From an uncultured Ruminococcus sp. (lineage in GTDB: Bacteria > Bacillota > Clostridia > Oscillospirales > Acutalibacteraceae), in assembly GCA_902803035.1 (NCBI GenBank), contig CADCON010000117.1, forward strand, positions 1 to 7,574: a stretch of DNA of 7,574 nucleotides, written 5' to 3'. Of the stretch, positions 6,999-7,574 are shown in pieces. The translations under genes were made by a program, and so were the position numbers. The notes under the pieces are model-generated. The model was not told the origin of the DNA. It was given only the letters and a program-made list of their open reading frames with translations, and made no database searches. How positions within the stretch are numbered: position 1 is the stretch's first letter; each line of letters opens with the position of its first letter.

Positions 6999-7039
6999 TA
7001 TTGCTCCGCGAAACCGCGAATATAAGATTTCTTCAATTC

Positions 7040-7068
7040 ATTTTACATAAAATACAATAAAATGTAAA
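7040..7068 (-). promoter_or_regulatory. Promoter of the pyrH-frr-uppS-cdsA-dxr-rseP operon
   Basis: Sigma-A-like elements on the - strand: -35 TTTACA (7068-7063), 17-nt spacer, -10 TAAAAT (7045-7040). Each hexamer differs from consensus at one position and the spacing is optimal. The region is AT-rich against GC-rich surroundings. Transcription should begin near 7033, giving a leader of about 57 nt before the pyrH ATG. It lies after the terminator of the upstream gene, so the operon has its own promoter. Confidence 0.8.
7042..7068. repeat. Inverted repeat spanning the operon promoter
   Basis: TTTACAT (7042-7048) and ATGTAAA (7062-7068) are exact reverse complements, separated by 13 nt of A/T-rich sequence. 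The right arm contains the -35 and the left arm overlaps the -10, the position expected of a repressor operator. Both arms are AT-rich, so chance is not excluded. Confidence 0.45.
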
Positions 7069-7093
7069 GACTGAGAGCGCATTTTTATCAATT

Positions 7094-7122
7094 ATTTTAC
7101 AATTACTGACCTCCTCCGCCAA
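7094..7122 (-). promoter_or_regulatory. Possible weaker upstream promoter
   Basis: On the - strand TTGGCG (7122-7117), 17 nt, TAAAAT (7099-7094), with a TG two bases before the -10. The -35 matches four of six positions. It would start directly after the T-run of the upstream terminator and give a longer pyrH leader. A second copy of the TGTAAAAT context lies in the main promoter. Confidence 0.3.
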
Positions 7123-7166
7123 AAAAACAGCCGGAGAACCTCCGCGCCGACGGCGATTCTCCGGCT
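7121..7166 (-). terminator. Rho-independent terminator of the cystatin-like gene
   Basis: Perfect 10-bp stem on the - strand, AGCCGGAGAA (7166-7157) with TTCTCCGGCT (7138-7129), an 18-nt loop that contains a further 4-bp CGCC/GGCG helix, then G and seven T (7127-7121). It lies 87 nt after the stop of the gene at the right edge and just before the pyrH promoter, so it separates the two transcription units. Confidence 0.9.
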
Positions 7167-7253
7167 TCCTTTCAACAGACGGCTTTGGTACAAATCTTCG
7201 AATAAAATCAGGCATTCTTTCAATCGGAGATGCGTATTAAGCCGTTAAAAAAC

Positions 7254-7574
7254 TCATTCGGTCGCTTCCGCGGCAAAATCGAATGTTTCGACGACGCTTG
7301 TCGTGCCGTCCGCGCCTTCATAGACCGTGACGACCGCGTAGTGCGGTTCCGGATTCTCCACCACGGGGGTGATTTCGCAGAGCAGGCAGTAATTGGTGCC
7401 CGCGACCACCTGCGTGCCGATCAGCGCGAGGGGATTGTACTGCGCGCCGACCATCTGGGAAACGGCAGCCTGCAGCGCCTTGCCCGCTTCCTCGGTCACA
7501 TCCGGCGTTTCGGGGGCGGCCCAGCCGCCGTCGATCACTTCGGCCGTCACATTGACCTTCGCGTCGGAGGTCAG
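7254..7574 (-). CDS. Cystatin-like domain protein, 5'-truncated by window edge
   Basis: The frame is open to the right edge (Leu-Thr-Ser-Asp... before the GTG at 7550), so the start, and any signal peptide, lies outside; 106 residues are visible. Numbering from the GTG codon: a Gly-Gly-Trp at 8-10, a predicted helix about 19-34 (TEEAGKALQAAVSQMV), LIGTQVVAGTNY at 43-54, then alternating hydrophobic strands up to TFDF at 89-92. N-terminal Gly, one helix, a QVVAG first hairpin and further strands is the order of the cystatin/stefin fold, and QxVxG is the loop that enters papain-like protease active sites. The second hairpin Pro-Trp of animal cystatins is not evident. A pair of cysteines (C55, C58) follows the motif. 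Function as a protease inhibitor is inference; the protein may be a secreted or lipoprotein of unknown role. A terminator lies downstream. Confidence 0.75.
   Translation of the reverse strand: MTSDAKVNVTAEVIDGGWAAPETPDVTEEAGKALQAAVSQMVGAQYNPLALIGTQVVAGTNYCLLCEITPVVENPEPHYAVVTVYEGADGTTSVVETFDFAAEATE

Noticed and set aside
7105..7118. GGCGGAGGAGG on the - strand after the terminator, resembling a strong ribosome binding site
   Set aside because: The only start at a suitable distance is TTG followed at once by TAA; the next ATG is about 27 nt away and opens only a 13-codon frame through the promoter.
7033..7215. 60-codon - strand frame between the cystatin-like gene and pyrH
   Set aside because: It runs through a clear terminator hairpin, its T-run and the pyrH promoter, so it is not a plausible gene.
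1..7574. CRISPR array, tRNA, rRNA, insertion sequence or phage attachment site
   Set aside because: No regularly spaced direct repeats, no cloverleaf or rRNA-like stretch, no transposase and no terminal inverted repeats were seen on reading both strands.

Overview
The window looks like chromosomal DNA of a GC-rich member of the Clostridia (Bacillota). The reasons are the Gram-positive-style gene order pyrH-frr-uppS-cdsA-dxr-rseP, AGGAGG-type ribosome binding sites, sigma-A-like promoter elements, and an SPL-family radical SAM protein of a type common in Clostridia. The genus cannot be fixed from sequence alone. The pathway is bacterial and uses the MEP route to isoprenoids.

Layout, left to right. 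Positions 1-710 (+ strand) hold the 3' part of a radical SAM protein that starts before the window. It converges with, and overlaps by 9 bp, a class I SAM-dependent methyltransferase on the - strand (702-1514). A strong rho-independent terminator (1535-1585) separates the methyltransferase from the main operon. That operon is read on the - strand from about 7035 down to 1610: pyrH (UMP kinase), frr (ribosome recycling factor), uppS (undecaprenyl diphosphate synthase), cdsA (CDP-diacylglycerol synthase), dxr (DXP reductoisomerase) and rseP (site-2 protease). Gaps between these genes are 4 to 80 nt, and the uppS-cdsA junction is translationally coupled. The intergenic stretch 6977-7253 carries the operon promoter (TTTACA-17-TAAAAT), a possible weaker upstream promoter, and the terminator of the next gene. 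The right edge (7254-7574) is the 3' part of a - strand gene whose product has a cystatin-like region with the inhibitor motif QVVAG.

How the genes fit together: pyrH feeds pyrimidine nucleotides (UTP/CTP) to RNA, phospholipid and wall precursor synthesis. CdsA uses CTP to make CDP-diacylglycerol. Dxr makes MEP, which leads to the IPP/FPP that UppS elongates to the C55 carrier lipid for peptidoglycan. RseP is an intramembrane protease that cuts membrane regulatory proteins. Frr recycles ribosomes. It is an envelope-plus-growth operon; the usual flanks rpsB-tsf (upstream) and ispG (downstream) are absent here.

Most of the window is ordinary core genome. The least ordinary items are the bacterial cystatin-like protein, the leader of pyrH (promoter inside an inverted repeat, and a five-codon reading frame over the ribosome binding site), and several non-standard translation starts (rseP, dxr, uppS).
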